Positions 62,705-64,000 of a stretch of DNA of 64,000 bases are shown piece by piece (position 1 is the first letter of the stretch; each line of letters starts with the position of its first letter). This DNA comes from Sapria himalayana (Eukaryota; Streptophyta; Magnoliopsida; Malpighiales; Rafflesiaceae): NCBI GenBank assembly GCA_029783825.1, contig JAREIK010002259.1:440974-504973 (forward strand), in the 5' to 3' direction. Position numbers and translations under genes: made by a program. The notes beneath the pieces were generated by a model that searched no databases, had not been told where the DNA came from, and worked only from the letters and a program-made list of their open reading frames with translations.

Positions 62705-63327
62705 GGCCCTCCTGCCATCGTTTCAGTGACTCATAGGGCTGACCACCTTTTGGTTCTTGAGAATGGTCGCCGCCTCTCCCAGGACCGGAATTATTATCCC
62801 TGCCCGAGGGGTCTACATCCATCCCCGAATGTCGTTGGATACTGTTCACTTCCCCACCATTCTTGTCACCATCACCTGTAATCCGCGCAGGAGTGTCCGC
62901 ACCCCCCTGAGTGGACGAAAAAGAAATCTCCTTCTCATAACAAGAACAACCCCCCTTTCTCGTATGAGCATTCGGTACATGTATCAGTCCGTGGAAGAGT
63001 TAAAGGGTCACCACTACTGAGGATCTCCCCCTCATCTTAGATAGATCTAGGTCATTTGAGAGTTCGCCGCGATTCCTTGCTGTGCTTACACACTAGGCTA
63101 CACTTCTACGAAAGCTCCGCGGGACCACCTACCACTTGTCTTCAGCCGGAATGGTTTATTGCACAAAAACGCCGGGACGCAGGCTCCAAGCCCAACGAAT
63201 GTCAGATGCAAAGCCCCTCACCTCATTAAGATCATATTGGCATACTCCCCCCAAAAAAAAGTGCAGACCCCATTGAAGATGAGAGTGAGGTACAAAAAGG
63301 CCATTTCTTTCAACCACCCTTCTCACT
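62705..63327. other. Likely nad1 intron sequence 5' of matR
   Basis: In the direction of matR this is its upstream flank and so probably group II intron sequence. The part up to 63058 is shared with copy A. Beyond that the copies diverge. No exon was recognised. Confidence 0.45.
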
Positions 63328-63361
63328 GAACCATACGTGGACGTGACCGCTCATACAACTC
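63328..63361 (-). ncRNA. Group II intron domain-V-like hairpin
   Basis: On the minus strand a 34-base segment begins GAGTTGTAT and ends GTATGGTTC. These nine-base ends pair throughout if G-U pairs are allowed, as in group II domain V (usual form GAGCCGTAT to GTACGGTTC). The AGC catalytic triad would read AGT here, so it may be decayed or unedited. Domain V normally follows the intron ORF, but this one lies upstream of matR, so it probably belongs to another intron or a rearranged piece. Confidence 0.5.
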
Positions 63362-63530
63362 CCAGCCAGCAAGCACCCTACAAGGAATGGAAGTGTGGAT
63401 GAATCGACATCAAATACAAATAGAGGAATTGGGTTATTCTTTGCTCATTCTATTTTCAGTTGTTTTGTAGCAACTCGGGTCAGAATATTAGCATGACAAA
63501 TCCATAATGCTACTGGTTGATCGAGGGCTC
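63362..63530. other. Short spacer 3' of atp1
   Basis: No feature was recognised. On the minus strand it links the atp1 stop to the domain-V-like hairpin, an arrangement that suggests mitochondrial recombination. Confidence 0.5.
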
Positions 63531-64000
63531 TCAGTGGAAAGGGAAAGTGCTTTCCTTTAAGAATGCATATACTTCCATCTTTCTTTCGTTAGTTAACCCA
63601 CCTTTTTCTAAAAGTGCTTGTAGTAATTTTGGTTTTATACTACTTAGAAGGGCTTTCTCATATCTATAAAGTCTGTTTAGTGGCATTCGATCATAGAATC
63701 CATTGACAGGTGCATAAATGACTAGAATTTGTTTTTCAATTGAAAGTGGTGCATATTGTGCTTGCTTCAGTACTTCTGTCAGCCTTGCATCTCTATTGAG
63801 TAATGCTTGAGTCGCAGCATCAAGGTCTGACCCAAATTGAGCAAAGGCGGCCACTACGCGATATTGTGCCAATTCCAGTTTTAAACAACCGCAGACTTGT
63901 TTCATAGCTTTCAACTGAGCGGCGGACCCGACGCGACTAATAGATAAGCCGACGTTAATAGCAGGTTGAATTCCACGATAAAAGAGCTCTGTTTCCAAAC
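63531..64000 (-). CDS. atp1: atp1, ATP synthase F1 alpha subunit (3' part, runs off window)
   Basis: The minus strand encodes the C-terminal 155 or so residues of AtpA. These include [53 protein letters not shown] and AATQALLNR, ending [10 protein letters not shown] with a TGA. The alpha subunit forms the non-catalytic nucleotide site of F1 ATP synthase. The frame is open to the window edge, but several residues differ from the conserved plant sequence. Examples are NRDARL where NRGARL is usual, and EVYAF where EPDAF is usual. This is consistent with drift in a NUMT. The N-terminal two-thirds is outside the window. Confidence 0.93.
   Translation of the reverse strand, partial: LETELFYRGIQPAINVGLSISRVGSAAQLKAMKQVCGCLKLELAQYRVVAAFAQFGSDLDAATQALLNRDARLTEVLKQAQYAPLSIEKQILVIYAPVNGFYDRMPLNRLYRYEKALLSSIKPKLLQALLEKGGLTNERKMEVYAFLKESTFPFH

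Larger units (their letters stand above)
45581..63058 (+). repeat. Long direct repeat, copy B
   Basis: This is the partner of 15389-33013 in the same orientation. To its left, sequence continues into mitochondrial-type DNA not present next to copy A. To its right it continues into a group II intron motif and atp1, whereas copy A continues toward nad3. Differences from copy A include a longer AT run at 53647-53696, a loss of about 58 bases near 51726 relative to 21541-21600, and a 15-G run at 62029. Confidence 0.95.
15389..64000. other. Nuclear insertion of plant mitochondrial DNA (NUMT), about 48.6 kb
   Basis: The stretch carries plant mitochondrial genes (nad9, nad3-rps12, matR, atp1) separated by long gene-poor spacers, as in seed-plant mitochondrial genomes. 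Decay shows it is not a functioning organelle genome: stops in rps12, matR and one nad9 copy, and CpG-type transitions. Direct linkage to a LINE and a GATA array places it in a nuclear chromosome. An assembly join between organelle and nuclear reads is unlikely, because the genes are mutated. Confidence 0.85.

Overview
The window looks like nuclear DNA of a seed plant carrying a very large insertion of mitochondrial DNA (a NUMT). From left to right it holds an AT-rich stretch ending in a LINE 3' tail (1-940), a 6.3-kb degenerate GATA tetranucleotide array (about 933-7280), a nearly full-length L1-type LINE of plant type (about 7283-15388), and about 48.6 kb of mitochondrial-type DNA (15389-64000). 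The nuclear assignment rests on four observations: the LINE and the satellite-like array lie next to organelle sequence; several mitochondrial genes are broken; many nonsense or active-site changes look like C-to-T or G-to-A transitions at CpG; and the mitochondrial genes keep plant-type gene content (nad3-rps12, nad9, matR, atp1). A gymnosperm is possible, because matR differs noticeably from the angiosperm form as I know it, but the sequence alone does not settle the species.

The LINE has an ORF1 (DUF4283-like N-terminus plus CCHC knuckle) that overlaps by 8 bases an ORF2 with APE-type endonuclease, reverse transcriptase, zf-RVT and RNase H domains. Four in-frame stops (one in ORF1, three in ORF2) make it inactive, but the frame is otherwise unbroken, so it is a fairly young dead copy. 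Its 3' region contains a second, decayed RNase H piece and several local duplications. It ends in an A-rich tail joined directly to mitochondrial DNA.

The NUMT contains a direct repeat of about 17.5 kb: copy A at 15389-33013 and copy B at 45581-63058, roughly 5% different by eye in the stretch I compared. A unique segment of about 12.6 kb with nad3 and a broken rps12 separates them. Copy A keeps an open nad9, while copy B nad9 has three stops. Both copies carry a broken matR, a small Ty3/gypsy-like RT relic and Ty1/copia pol relics. Beyond copy B lie a group II intron domain-V-like hairpin and the 3' part of atp1, which runs off the window. Within the otherwise diverged repeat, 741 bases (30449-31189 and 60487-61227) are identical by direct reading, which suggests recent gene conversion or an assembly effect.

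No part of the window looks like an intact nuclear protein-coding gene. The nad3, nad9-A and atp1 reading frames are open but are most probably non-functional organelle copies. Most of the remaining mitochondrial-type sequence is intergenic DNA with no recognisable gene.
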